Source of the DNA: an uncultured Bacteroidales bacterium
GTDB taxonomy: Bacteria; Bacteroidota; Bacteroidia; Bacteroidales; Paludibacteraceae
Assembly: GCA_937911935.1 (NCBI GenBank)
Contig: CALDQH010000070.1
Coordinates: 1-51,347, forward strand
Length of the DNA stretch: 51,347 nucleotides
Direction of reading: 5' to 3'
Shown in pieces: positions 33,846 through 42,700 of the stretch. Below the pieces are notes generated by a model that saw only the letters and a program-made list of their open reading frames with translations, was not told the DNA's origin and ran no database searches. The translations under genes were made by a program, and so were the position numbers. How positions within the stretch are numbered: position 1 is the first letter of the stretch; each line of letters starts with the position of its first letter.

Positions 33846-34313
33846 TTATCGGATGGGTTCTATGCTTATCCCAATTTGGGATATTCCGTACAATACGCTG
33901 TCTCTCATGCCGTGTACAACATCAAATGTATAAGTGCCGATCTTCGGGAAACGAATGTTACTCATATAAAGCAGTGGCATCTCATGCGTTGACAGTAGGC
34001 TTTTATTAATCCATTTGCCGCTGTTGTCAGCTAAGAAACATTCCAATGTATCAATGGCAATGGTGCTGTCTGGAGCAGTAGAACGAGTAAATAACCACAA
34101 GTTTTGATAGGGATATTGTTCTGTGTTACGAATATGAAGCAAAACATTGTAACGACTTGTCGTATCGTTCATGTCAACATGAAAACAGATAGAATCTTGC
34201 ATATCCCATGCTTCTTGGGATATGTTCTGGTATTGTTCAAAAATGGCTGTATGGTTGCAAGAAACAAGCATTGCCATAGCAACCACAAAAAACCATGTTG
34301 TTAATGTTCTCAT
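33846..34313 (-). CDS. gldH: GldH gliding motility / type IX secretion lipoprotein
   Basis: 155 residues with a lipoprotein signal peptide (lipobox LVSC, Cys19) and the GldH domain. GldH is required for gliding in Flavobacterium johnsoniae, where it acts with other Gld proteins tied to type IX secretion. In non-gliding Bacteroidetes its role is less clear. The T9SS-dependent protease at 12.1-14.3 kb fits with a working T9SS in this organism. It overlaps ricT by 4 bases. The ricT-gldH pairing is common in the phylum. Confidence 0.88.
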   Translation of the reverse strand: MRTLTTWFFVVAMAMLVSCNHTAIFEQYQNISQEAWDMQDSICFHVDMNDTTSRYNVLLHIRNTEQYPYQNLWLFTRSTAPDSTIAIDTLECFLADNSGKWINKSLLSTHEMPLLYMSNIRFPKIGTYTFDVVHGMRDSVLYGISQIGISIEPIR

Positions 34314-35452
34314 TTTTTCTGCTCGTTGTTTTCTGCTCGATGTGTACTTTTGTTCTTATTTTTCTTCTTGCGTTTTTTCTTGTTCTTGTTGTCGAATCGT
34401 GTTAAACTGCCTTCGCCAACAGAAACGGTGAAATCTATTGCTGGAGCTTGATTTTTGGATGAATTATCGCTAAGCGACTCTGGTTTCTGCCCTTTCTCGT
34501 TCATAGCAATCACTTCTTTGGCTCTGTCTAACGATATTTCTACCAAATTTTGTGGTGCATTGGGGGCGGTAGAGTAGGTCATTTTTCTGGCAAAAGCATC
34601 CAATTTAAAGAAATAATAAGTTTCGTTCTCTGTCTCCAAGTGGATGGACTTGTCGGGGAATTCTTTGATAGCCTCAATATAATTATCTAACTCAAAATTA
34701 AGGCAACATTTTAATTTAGCACATTGACCTGCTAATTTTTGTGGATTCATGGATAAATCCTGAACACGTGCAGCATTGGTTCCTACCGACGAGAATCTAC
34801 TTAAAAAGGTAGAGCAACATAACTCTCTTCCGCAGGGACCTGTTCCGCCAATGCGTCCCGCTTCTTGTCTGGCGCCAATTTGCTTCATTTCGATGCGTAC
34901 TTGGAAAACTTCTGCCAGTACCTTGATTAGTTGTCTAAAATCAACACGTTCGTCAGCAATGTAATAGAAAATAGCCTTGTTGCCATCGCCTTGGTACTCC
35001 ACATCCCCAATCTTCATATCCAAATTAAGATCTTTGGCAATTTTTCGGGTGCGCAACATGGCATCGTGTTCTTTCGCTTTTGATTCTTCCCATTTCTCAA
35101 TGTCGGTTGTGCGAGCCTTTCTGTACACTCTTTTGATTTCGTTCTTTTGTGGATCAAATCCGTTTTTACGCATTTGCAGGGCAACTAAATAACCTTGCAT
35201 GGTAACAGTTCCGATGTCGTGTCCAGGATTGGATTCTACGGCTACAATATCCCCTTTCTCCAACGATAAGTTGTTCGAATTTAAATAATACCCTTTACGA
35301 GTATTTTTAAATTGAACTTCGACATATTGGCAACTATCTTTGTTAATCTCAATGTCTGCTAACCAATCGTGTATGCTTAACATCTGCCCAGAACTTTTTT
35401 TGCATCCGGCAGCAGTTAACCTGCGGTTTCCCTTATCTAAAGTGTAATCCAT
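34310..35452 (-). CDS. ricT: RicT/PSP1-domain protein
   Basis: 380 residues with the PSP1 domain. The cysteine-rich core GPCGRELCCSTF and QCAKLKCCLNFE is intact; in Bacillus the RicT (YaaT)-RicA-RicF complex holds iron-sulphur clusters and modulates RNase Y and phosphorelay activity. No RicA or RicF gene is in the window. A lysine-rich C-terminal tail (about 355-380) may bind RNA. It lies 1 base after holB and overlaps gldH by 4 bases, the same order as in other Bacteroidetes. Confidence 0.85.
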   Translation of the reverse strand: MDYTLDKGNRRLTAAGCKKSSGQMLSIHDWLADIEINKDSCQYVEVQFKNTRKGYYLNSNNLSLEKGDIVAVESNPGHDIGTVTMQGYLVALQMRKNGFDPQKNEIKRVYRKARTTDIEKWEESKAKEHDAMLRTRKIAKDLNLDMKIGDVEYQGDGNKAIFYYIADERVDFRQLIKVLAEVFQVRIEMKQIGARQEAGRIGGTGPCGRELCCSTFLSRFSSVGTNAARVQDLSMNPQKLAGQCAKLKCCLNFELDNYIEAIKEFPDKSIHLETENETYYFFKLDAFARKMTYSTAPNAPQNLVEISLDRAKEVIAMNEKGQKPESLSDNSSKNQAPAIDFTVSVGEGSLTRFDNKNKKKRKKKNKNKSTHRAENNEQKK

Positions 35453-35453
35453 G

Positions 35454-36539
35454 TTATCTGATTTTAGTTTTTAATTGTAACCCCATGTGAAAGAGTACAA
35501 TTTTACCATTCCCATTTTGCTCGATATCGTTGTAAGCCTTGGAAAAGGTATCTATGATAAATTCAATGTTTTCTACGGTTAAAAAACGAGCAAATTTTGG
35601 TGCAAAATCTTGCTCATGTACATCCAAATAATTTAAGTCAGTTTGCCCTAATTGAGAGATAAAGCATTCTCTTGTAAGATGTTGTGCATAATTGAGAAAG
35701 TTTTTTATTTCTTCTCTGCCTCGTTCGTTCAAAGCCTCTGCCCATTGTTTTAAATCCAAAACGCCATGTGGGCGTACAACTGCTAGCATTAAATTTCGGT
35801 ACCACTCAAAAAAATCCTGGTTATTGCCCGATTGTTGTTGGATTTGTATGGCTTTTGTGTAATTCCCGTTGGCGATTCTTGCCACGGAAGCACCTACTGC
35901 TGTGACCATGTCGTTATAAGAAATGGCTGGAATGTGAATCATTTGTGTGCGTGACGTAATGGTACTCAATAGTAACTCAGGCGATTCACTTACCAAAATG
36001 AAATAGGTTTTTTCGGGTGGTTCTTCCAACAACTTGAGCAGCTTATTGGCGCAAACAGCATTCATTTTTTCGGGAAGCCAAATGATCATGACTTTCACTT
36101 CGCTTTGAAAGCCTTTGTAACTTAGTTTGCGGATAATCTCCTCACTTTCCTTGGCGTAAATCAAACCCTGTTTGCCGTCTCCAATGTGATTTATCCATTG
36201 TTGATACGAAAAATAGGGTGATGCAAGTACCATCTCGCGCCATTCTTCCATAAAATCATCGCAAATGGGTTCTGTGCTGTTTTTTACAATTGGAAAAACA
36301 AAATGCAAATCAGGATGAATTAACTTTTGGATCTGCTTGCACGACAAGCACTCTGCGCAGGCGTCTTCTTGTTGTTTATTAGCGCAAAGTAGGTATTGTG
36401 CCAATGCAATGGCTAATCCTAATTTGCCAGAGCCCTCATTTCCCCACAGAAGCATAGCATGCGGCAACCTATTCTCTTTTACCAAAGAGATTAGCCGTTT
36501 CTTGATTTCATTTTGTCCGATAATGTTCCGAAAAAGCAT
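35454..36539 (-). CDS. holB: DNA polymerase III subunit delta'
   Basis: Clamp-loader subunit. 361 residues: AAA+ fold start (RNIIGQNEIKKRL), P-loop-like GNEGSGKL (33-40; the usual Thr/Ser after Lys is Leu, in line with delta' not hydrolysing ATP), a four-cysteine zinc module (Cys52, 61, 64, 67), and sensor regions near LLKLLEEPPEKTYFILVSE. The ATG at 36539 is preferred because the longer reading from 36602 would start upstream of the promoter match at 36557-36587. It leads the nine-gene run to psd. Confidence 0.9.
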   Translation of the reverse strand: MLFRNIIGQNEIKKRLISLVKENRLPHAMLLWGNEGSGKLGLAIALAQYLLCANKQQEDACAECLSCKQIQKLIHPDLHFVFPIVKNSTEPICDDFMEEWREMVLASPYFSYQQWINHIGDGKQGLIYAKESEEIIRKLSYKGFQSEVKVMIIWLPEKMNAVCANKLLKLLEEPPEKTYFILVSESPELLLSTITSRTQMIHIPAISYNDMVTAVGASVARIANGNYTKAIQIQQQSGNNQDFFEWYRNLMLAVVRPHGVLDLKQWAEALNERGREEIKNFLNYAQHLTRECFISQLGQTDLNYLDVHEQDFAPKFARFLTVENIEFIIDTFSKAYNDIEQNGNGKIVLFHMGLQLKTKIR

Positions 36540-36556
36540 ACTACGCGAAATATCTA

Positions 36557-36587
36557 CAAAGATAATGTAACCGATTGTTATGTGCAA
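36557..36587 (-). promoter_or_regulatory. Putative promoter of the holB-psd run
   Basis: On the minus strand TTG (36587-36585), a 20-base spacer and TATCTTTG (36564-36557) match the Bacteroidetes consensus. The -7 element ends 17 bases upstream of the holB ATG, implying a very short leader. Confidence 0.55.
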
Positions 36588-36649
36588 GGCGTGCGCTATC
36601 AAAATTTGTCAAATACAACGAACGATATGAATAATAGTTTTTTTTCGAT

Positions 36650-36679
36650 TTATCAAAAAAATGATAAGAAAGATGATAA
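36650..36679. other. TTATCA/TGATAA palindromes between holB and nagB
   Basis: TTATCA (36650-36655) and TGATAA (36662-36667) form a perfect 6-bp inverted repeat with a 6-base A spacer; another TGATAA follows at 36674-36679. The cluster sits between the divergent holB and nagB promoters, a usual place for an operator. AT-richness makes chance a real alternative. Confidence 0.3.
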
Positions 36680-36718
36680 AAAAATGAGAGAGAAAGAATA
36701 TTTTTTTGTCAAATAAAC

Positions 36719-36726
36719 TATATTTG
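36719..36726 (+). promoter_or_regulatory. Putative nagB -7 promoter element
   Basis: TATATTTG matches TAnnTTTG, 29 bases before the nagB ATG. The only TTTG nearby ends 10 bases upstream, too close to serve as -33. Confidence 0.4.
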
Positions 36727-36755
36727 CTCCGTAAAATTTACTAATCAATAGCATT

Positions 36756-37550
36756 ATGAGACTTATTATTCAGCCCGATTACGAAAACATGTCTAAATGG
36801 GCAGCCAAGTATGTGGCACAAAAGATCAATGCTGCTTGTCCAACCCCTCAAAAACCATTTGTGTTGGGATTGCCAACAGGCTCATCTCCATTGGGTATGT
36901 ATCGTGAATTGATAAAATTAAATCAACAGAATATCGTATCGTTTGCTCATGTTATTACCTTTAACATGGACGAATACGTAAATTTGCCCAAGGAACACCC
37001 AGAAAGTTATCATTCATTTATGTGGAATAACTTTTTTAATCACATCGATATTAATCCACAAAATGTACATATCTTAAACGGAAATGCGCCCGACTTAGAG
37101 GCAGAATGTGCTCAATATGAGGCAGCCATCTTGCAAGCTGGTGGTATCGATTTATTTTTAGGAGGAATTGGTCCAGATGGACACATTGCATTTAACGAGC
37201 CAGGTTCTTCTTTGTCATCGCGCACCCGTGTTAAGACATTAACAACCGATACCATTATTGCTAATTCACGTTTCTTTGATAACGACGTAAATAAAGTTCC
37301 CAAAACAGCTTTGACAGTAGGGGTTGGCACGGTGATGGATGCAAAAGAGGTTTTGATTTTAGTAAATGGTCATAACAAAGCACGTGCTTTGGCAGCGGCA
37401 GTAGAGGGTAGCGTAAACCATATGTGGACCATCAGCGCTTTGCAGATGCACCCCAAAGGTATTATCGTTTGCGACGAAGCCGCAACTCTTGAATTAAAAG
37501 TAGGAACCTATAAATATTTCTTGGATATCGAGAAAGATAATTTAAAGTAA
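36756..37550 (+). CDS. nagB: Glucosamine-6-phosphate deaminase
   Basis: Converts glucosamine-6-phosphate to fructose-6-phosphate and ammonia, bringing amino sugars into glycolysis. 264 residues, the usual length; the active-site set Asp72, Asp141, His143 and Glu148 falls at the same numbers as in E. coli NagB, in FNMDEYV and GIGPDGHIAFNEPGS. Its substrate is also the ligand sensed by RapZ-type domains, such as the one in the kinase fusion at 18.2-19.7 kb. A single-gene unit ending in a strong bidirectional terminator. Confidence 0.96.
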   Translation: MRLIIQPDYENMSKWAAKYVAQKINAACPTPQKPFVLGLPTGSSPLGMYRELIKLNQQNIVSFAHVITFNMDEYVNLPKEHPESYHSFMWNNFFNHIDINPQNVHILNGNAPDLEAECAQYEAAILQAGGIDLFLGGIGPDGHIAFNEPGSSLSSRTRVKTLTTDTIIANSRFFDNDVNKVPKTALTVGVGTVMDAKEVLILVNGHNKARALAAAVEGSVNHMWTISALQMHPKGIIVCDEAATLELKVGTYKYFLDIEKDNLK

Positions 37551-37568
37551 TCAATAGTTCTAAAAGTT

Positions 37569-37594
37569 AAGGGGCTGACTTAAGTCAGCCCCTT
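37569..37594. terminator. Bidirectional terminator between nagB and ssb
   Basis: A perfect 26-base palindrome (13-bp stem: AAGGGGCTGACTT and complement) lies between the convergent nagB and ssb stops, followed by T-rich sequence on both sides. The GGGGCTGACT core is shared with the terminator at 39741-39775 and largely with that at 23038-23075. Confidence 0.8.
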
Positions 37595-37630
37595 GTTTAT
37601 TTGTAAACTACTGTTCTTATTGGTAAAAAA

Positions 37631-38071
37631 TTAAAAGGGAAGTCCGTCATCCGAGCCTTCGGCTGCAAATGGATCTTCGTTTTGTGGGGCAGCAGCTTTT
37701 GCTGCAGACGAAGGAGCAGGAGCCCCTGGTGTGCTATCGGCTCTGCGACCCAATAATTGCATGTCGTTAGCAATAATTTCTGTTGTGTAATGTTTTACAC
37801 CATCTTTTTCCCAACTGCGGGTTTGCAATTCTCCCTCAATATATAGTTGAGTTCCTTTTCTAACGTATTGTTCGGCAACTTTTGCCAAACCGCGCCAAAT
37901 AACAATGTTGTGCCATTCAGTTTTTTCAGGCACTTCTTTTCCATCTTGAGTTTTGTATCCTCTTTTGGTTGTTGCCAATGTAAAAGAAGCAACGGGAACA
38001 TTGTCTGAGATATAGCGTACTTCAGGATCACGTCCTACATTTCCAATTAAAATAACTTTGTTTAGTGACAT
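37631..38071 (-). CDS. ssb: Single-stranded DNA-binding protein
   Basis: 146 residues: an OB-fold DNA-binding domain (about 1-108, MSLNKVILIGNVGRDPEVRY), an Ala/Pro-rich linker and the acidic protein-binding tip DDGLPF. This tip recruits repair and replication partners such as RecO. A single-gene unit with its own promoter (38150-38179) and a palindrome over the predicted transcription start. It faces nagB across a shared terminator. Confidence 0.95.
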   Translation of the reverse strand: MSLNKVILIGNVGRDPEVRYISDNVPVASFTLATTKRGYKTQDGKEVPEKTEWHNIVIWRGLAKVAEQYVRKGTQLYIEGELQTRSWEKDGVKHYTTEIIANDMQLLGRRADSTPGAPAPSSAAKAAAPQNEDPFAAEGSDDGLPF

Positions 38072-38124
38072 AATGTTTAGTGTTTAATGTTGAAAAAATT
38101 AAGATTAAGACAGAGCTTACAAAT

Positions 38125-38147
38125 AGTGTTTATCACTATAAGTGATA
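38125..38147. promoter_or_regulatory. Palindrome at the ssb transcription start
   Basis: TATCACT-ATA-AGTGATA (38131-38147) is a perfect 7-bp inverted repeat. An overlapping AGTG...CACT repeat (38125-38137) shares its left half. It lies directly downstream of the ssb -7 element (38150-38157, minus strand), covering the predicted transcription start, where a repressor would act. Confidence 0.45.
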
Positions 38148-38149
38148 GG

Positions 38150-38179
38150 CAAAAGTAGTAAAATTATTGTATAATTCAA
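38150..38179 (-). promoter_or_regulatory. Putative ssb promoter
   Basis: On the minus strand TTG (38179-38177), 19 bases, then TACTTTTG (38157-38150): an exact -7 match with proper spacing. The predicted leader is about 70 bases. Confidence 0.55.
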
Positions 38180-38200
38180 CAGGATATACGAATTTTTATT

Positions 38201-38268
38201 GCATATTTACTTTTGTTAAAATATGCGTGACATGGGTAATCTTACTTAAAAATAACTATATTTACCCA
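38201..38268 (+). promoter_or_regulatory. Putative mltF promoter and palindromic leader
   Basis: TACTTTTG (38208-38215) matches TAnnTTTG. It is enclosed by an 8-bp inverted repeat, GCATATTT (38201-38208) and AAATATGC (38219-38226). A second inverted repeat, TGGGTAA (38233-38239) and TTACCCA (38262-38268), lies in the leader, just before the ATG at 38282. The first could be an operator; the second would form a hairpin in the mRNA near the start. Confidence 0.45.
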
Positions 38269-38281
38269 ATAAAATATTTCT

Positions 38282-39658
38282 ATGACTCAGAAATTATCCT
38301 TTTTAGGGTTACTGCTTTTGTGTGTATGGATTATTTCATGTACTCCCGATAACCGTGCAGATAACTCAAATTCGCACGATTTACAAGAAATATTACAAGA
38401 CGATACCCTACGTGTTATAACCATGTACGGACCTACTACTTATTTTATGTATCGTGATAATGAAATGGGGTATGAGTACGAGATAGCCAAGCAATTATGT
38501 CGAGATATGGGAGTCGAACTAAAACTAATCCTTGCTCCGACACAACAAACTATGATTGAATGGTTGCAATCGGGAATAGGAGATGTTATTGCTTATAGAG
38601 TCCCATACACCCATCAATATAAAAAGAAACTTAGCTATACCAAGCGCGAGTATATTAGTAATCAGGTATTGGTTCAATGTTATTCGGATACGATGCTAAA
38701 AACGGTGCTGGATTTGGTAGGGCATACCATTGTTGTCCCTCATAAAAGCATTTTTCAACAACGTCTTAACGACTTAAACGACGAAGTTGGTGGCGGTATC
38801 GAAGTTGAAACTGTCGATGATTCTATATCTTCCGATCAATTGATTGCACAGGTTGCCTATCATCAAATCCCTTTTACAATATCAGACGATGTCTCGGCAA
38901 GACTCAATAAAACATATTTTGGCAATTTAGATTACAGCCTTGCCATTAGTTTTCCCCAACGATATGCTTGGGTGGTATCAAAGAAATCTCCCCACTTATT
39001 GGAATATATCAACAATTGGGTAGCAGAACTCAATAACAGACCGGCTGTCTCTTTGATTTATCGTAAATATTTTGAGAAAAGTAAATATTTCGAGTCGGAA
39101 GGTTTAGCACGCATACCCGTTCCCGGTCGTATATCTCCTTTTGATCCCATCTTTAAGCAAGCAGCTAAAAAAATAGGTTGGGATTGGCGTTTGTTGGCAG
39201 CCATTGCTTACAAGGAGTCTAAGTTTAACAGTGATGTCGTCTCTTGGGCGGGTGCTTGCGGATTGATGCAATTGATGCCTAATACGGCTCTTTCGTTAGG
39301 ATTGCCACAAGAAGAAATCTTTAACCCTCAAAAAAATGTAGAGGCTGCCGTTGCCTATCTTCGCTCCTTAGAAAAAATATTTATCGGTATAGACGATGCA
39401 GAAGAAAGGGTAAAATTCGAATTGGCAGCGTATAATGCAGGTCCAGGGCATGTTTTTGATGCGCGAGCATTGGCAAGTAAATACCAAAAAGACCCTAATA
39501 AATGGGAGTATGTGAGAGAATATCTGTTAAAAAAGACAGAACCAGAATATTATTCAGATCAAGTGTGTCGATTTGGTTATTGTCGTGGCAGAGAACCCGT
39601 TACTTATGTCGATGTTATTATGAGTAAGTACGCGGATTATAAACTGTGGGCAAGGTAA
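38282..39658 (+). CDS. mltF: Membrane-bound lytic murein transglycosylase F
   Basis: Lipoprotein (lipobox IISC, Cys20) of 458 residues with a solute-binding-protein type 3 domain (about 40-275), then an SLT lysozyme-like domain (about 295-440) with catalytic Glu312 in AYKESKFN and the GLMQLMPNTA motif. It cleaves peptidoglycan to 1,6-anhydro-muropeptides; in MltF the N-terminal domain regulates activity on binding muropeptide. It is close to nagB, which handles the glucosamine-6-phosphate that comes from wall recycling, although ssb lies between. Ends at a terminator shared with rpoC. Confidence 0.92.
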   Translation: MTQKLSFLGLLLLCVWIISCTPDNRADNSNSHDLQEILQDDTLRVITMYGPTTYFMYRDNEMGYEYEIAKQLCRDMGVELKLILAPTQQTMIEWLQSGIGDVIAYRVPYTHQYKKKLSYTKREYISNQVLVQCYSDTMLKTVLDLVGHTIVVPHKSIFQQRLNDLNDEVGGGIEVETVDDSISSDQLIAQVAYHQIPFTISDDVSARLNKTYFGNLDYSLAISFPQRYAWVVSKKSPHLLEYINNWVAELNNRPAVSLIYRKYFEKSKYFESEGLARIPVPGRISPFDPIFKQAAKKIGWDWRLLAAIAYKESKFNSDVVSWAGACGLMQLMPNTALSLGLPQEEIFNPQKNVEAAVAYLRSLEKIFIGIDDAEERVKFELAAYNAGPGHVFDARALASKYQKDPNKWEYVREYLLKKTEPEYYSDQVCRFGYCRGREPVTYVDVIMSKYADYKLWAR

Positions 39659-39740
39659 AAGCCCATCTTGTCGCGTTATCCTAACGTGTGCTGTCGATTT
39701 TTGCGACATATTCCCTTCCCACTCCATTATCAGTAAATAG

Positions 39741-39775
39741 AAAGGGGCTGACTAATTCTTTTAGCCAGCCCCTTT
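39741..39775. terminator. Bidirectional terminator between mltF and rpoC
   Basis: AAAGGGGCTGACTAA (39741-39755) pairs with TTAGCCAGCCCCTTT (39761-39775) with one mismatch (a G-U pair on the minus strand) and a 5-base loop. It is flanked by T-rich sequence and lies between the convergent mltF and rpoC stops. Confidence 0.75.
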
Positions 39776-39795
39776 TCGTATGGTTCAATCAATGA

Positions 39796-42700
39796 TTATT
39801 CATTGATGCTTTCACCTTCTTTACTAGCGATATTAACGTCAATTACGTTGCGTTTAGCTTCCATAATTTTTTCGTATTCTTCGCGTGAAGCAACGACAAT
39901 CTTTTCGAATTCGGCTTGACCAGTACCTGCAGGAATCAAGTGACCGCAGATAACGTTTTCTTTCATGCCTTCCAATTTATCTACCTTGCCGTTGATAGCA
40001 GCATCGTTCAATACTTTTGTGGTTTCTTGGAACGAAGCAGCCGACATAAAGCTGGTAGTTTGCAATGCAGCACGTGTGATACCTTGCAAAATTTGGCTCG
40101 AAGTTGCAGGAACAGCATCACGTGTTTCAACAGGACGTAAGTCTTTGCGTTTCAATGCACTGTTTTCATCACGAAGTTTGCGTGCTGTAATAATCATACC
40201 ACGTTGGAAAATTTGTGAGTCACCTGCATCAGTAACCACTTTTTTGCCCCAAATTTGGTCATTTTCAGCCATGAAGGCTTGTTTGTCCACAATTTGTTTT
40301 TCCAAGAAACGTGTATCACCTGGGTCGTCAATTTCAACTTTACGCATCATTTGACGTACAATAACCTCAAAGTGTTTATCGTTGATTTTTACACCTTGCG
40401 AACGATATACATCTTGCACCTCGTTAACGATATATTCTTGTACTGCGGTAGGACCTTTGATCGCCAAAATATCCGATGGGGTAATTGCACCGTCTGATAA
40501 TGCACCACCAGCACGTACAAAGTCGTTTTCTTGTACCAAAATTTGTTTTGATAGAGGTACTAAATAGCGTCTTTCTTCGCCCGATTTAGAAGTAATGATA
40601 ATTTCACGTTGACCACGTTTAATTTTACCAAAGCTAACTTCACCATCAATTTCTGATACAATAGCAGGGTTAGATGGGTTACGTGCTTCGAATAGTTCAG
40701 TAACACGAGGAAGACCACCCGTGATGTCACCTGCTTTGCTTACAGCGCGAGGTATCTTGAATAGGGTTTGACCTACTTCGATAGCAGCACCTTCGTCCAA
40801 CGATACGTGTGCACCCACAGGAAGAGCATAGTTGCGAACAACATTTCCTTCGGCATCCAATACTTGAGCAGAAGGAACTTTGTTCTTGTCTCTCGACTCG
40901 ATGATGATTTTTTCCTTCAAACCAGTTTGTTCGTCCGATTCGGTTTTATAGGTGACGTTTTCAATTAAGCTTTCAAATTGAATTTTACCAGTTACCTCAG
41001 AAATAACAACCGCATTAAATGGATCCCATTCGCAGATTACATCACCTTTTTTCAATTTAGAACCCGATTTTAGGAACAAGGTAGATGCGTATGGGATATT
41101 TTGTTGGGTTAATACTACTTTGGTATTAGGTTCAACGATACGCATTTCAGTCAAACGGCTTACAACAATTTCTTTGCCGTCTGCGGCTGTTACGGTGCGT
41201 AATTCGTCTATTTCAAGTACACCTTCGTAACGTGAGATTAACTTATTCTCGGTAGCAACGTTTGATGCAACACCACCCACGTGGAAAGTACGAAGCGTAA
41301 GCTGAGTACCGGGCTCACCGATAGATTGTGCAGCAATAACACCCACAGCTTCTCCTTTATGTACCATTCTGCCAGTGGCCAAGTTGCGACCATAACATTT
41401 AGCACAAACACCTTTTTTCGATTCGCAAGTTAATACCGAACGAATTTCCACCTGTTCGATAGGTGATTCTTGGATGATGCGAGCAGCATCTTCTGTAATC
41501 TCTTCGCCAGCACCCACAATTACTTTATTGGTAATAGGATGGATTACATCGTGTACAGAAACACGGCCCAAGATGCGTTCTTCCAAGGTAGAAATAACAT
41601 CTTCGTTGTTTTTAAGTTCGGTTGCAATCAAACCACGCAAAGTGCCGCAGTCTTCTTCTTGAATAATCACATCGTGCGATACGTCCACCAAACGACGGGT
41701 CAAGTAACCAGCGTCCGCTGTTTTCAAAGCGGTATCCGCCAAACCTTTACGAGCACCGTGGGTAGAAATAAAGTATTCCAACACCGAAAGACCTTCTTTA
41801 AAGTTCGATAAAATGGGGTTTTCAATAATTTGACCACCTTCCGAACCTGCTTTCTGAGGTTTAGCCATCAAACCACGCATACCGCATAACTGGCTAATCT
41901 GTGTTTCAGAACCACGAGCACCCGAGTGCAACATCATGTAAACAGAGTTAAAGCCTTGTTCGTCTTCTTGCAATTGTTTAATCAAGATGCGCGATAGGTT
42001 GTTGTTAACGTGTGTCCAAGTATCAATAATTTGGTTGTAACGTTCGTTGTAAGTAATAAGACCCATGTTATAGTTCATCATGATGTCTTCTACTTTTTGG
42101 TAACCTTCTGCAACCAAACTTTCTTTTTCAGCAGGAATAATTACGTTTTCAAGGTTAAACGACAAGCAACCTTTGAATGCCATGTAGTAACCCAAGTTCT
42201 TGATATCGTCCAAGAAATCGGCTGTACGAGCCACACCGCATACGTTAATTACTTTGCTAATGATGTTACGCAACGATTTTTTGGTAATCAATTCGTTGAT
42301 GTATCCTACTTCGTTAGGAACGCATTCGTTTACCAATACACGACCTACGGTAGTTTCAATCAATTTGGTAACAACCAAACTGTTTTCAACGTCTTTGGTT
42401 TTAACCGTAATTTTAGCGTTCAACGATACTTTACGTTCGTTGTATGCGATGGTTACTTCTTCGGGAGAATAGAATTTTAAACCTTCACCCAAAGCTCCTG
42501 GACGTTCTTTGGTCATGTAGTACAAGCCCAAAATCATGTCTTGAGAAGGTACCGTAATAGGCGCACCGTTAGCAGGGTTCAAGATGTTGTGCGAAGCCAA
42601 CATCAAGATTTGTGCTTCCAATACAGCTTCGTTACCTAATGGCAAGTGTACCGCCATTTGGTCACCGTCAAAGTCCGCGTTGAACGCAGTACATGCAAGT

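Noticed and set aside
36540..36602. Longer N-terminus for holB
   Set aside because: It would begin upstream of the best promoter match; conserved delta' sequence begins at 36539.
39659..39740. Small RNA gene between mltF and rpoC
   Set aside because: Beyond the terminator at 39741-39775 I see no promoter or additional structure.
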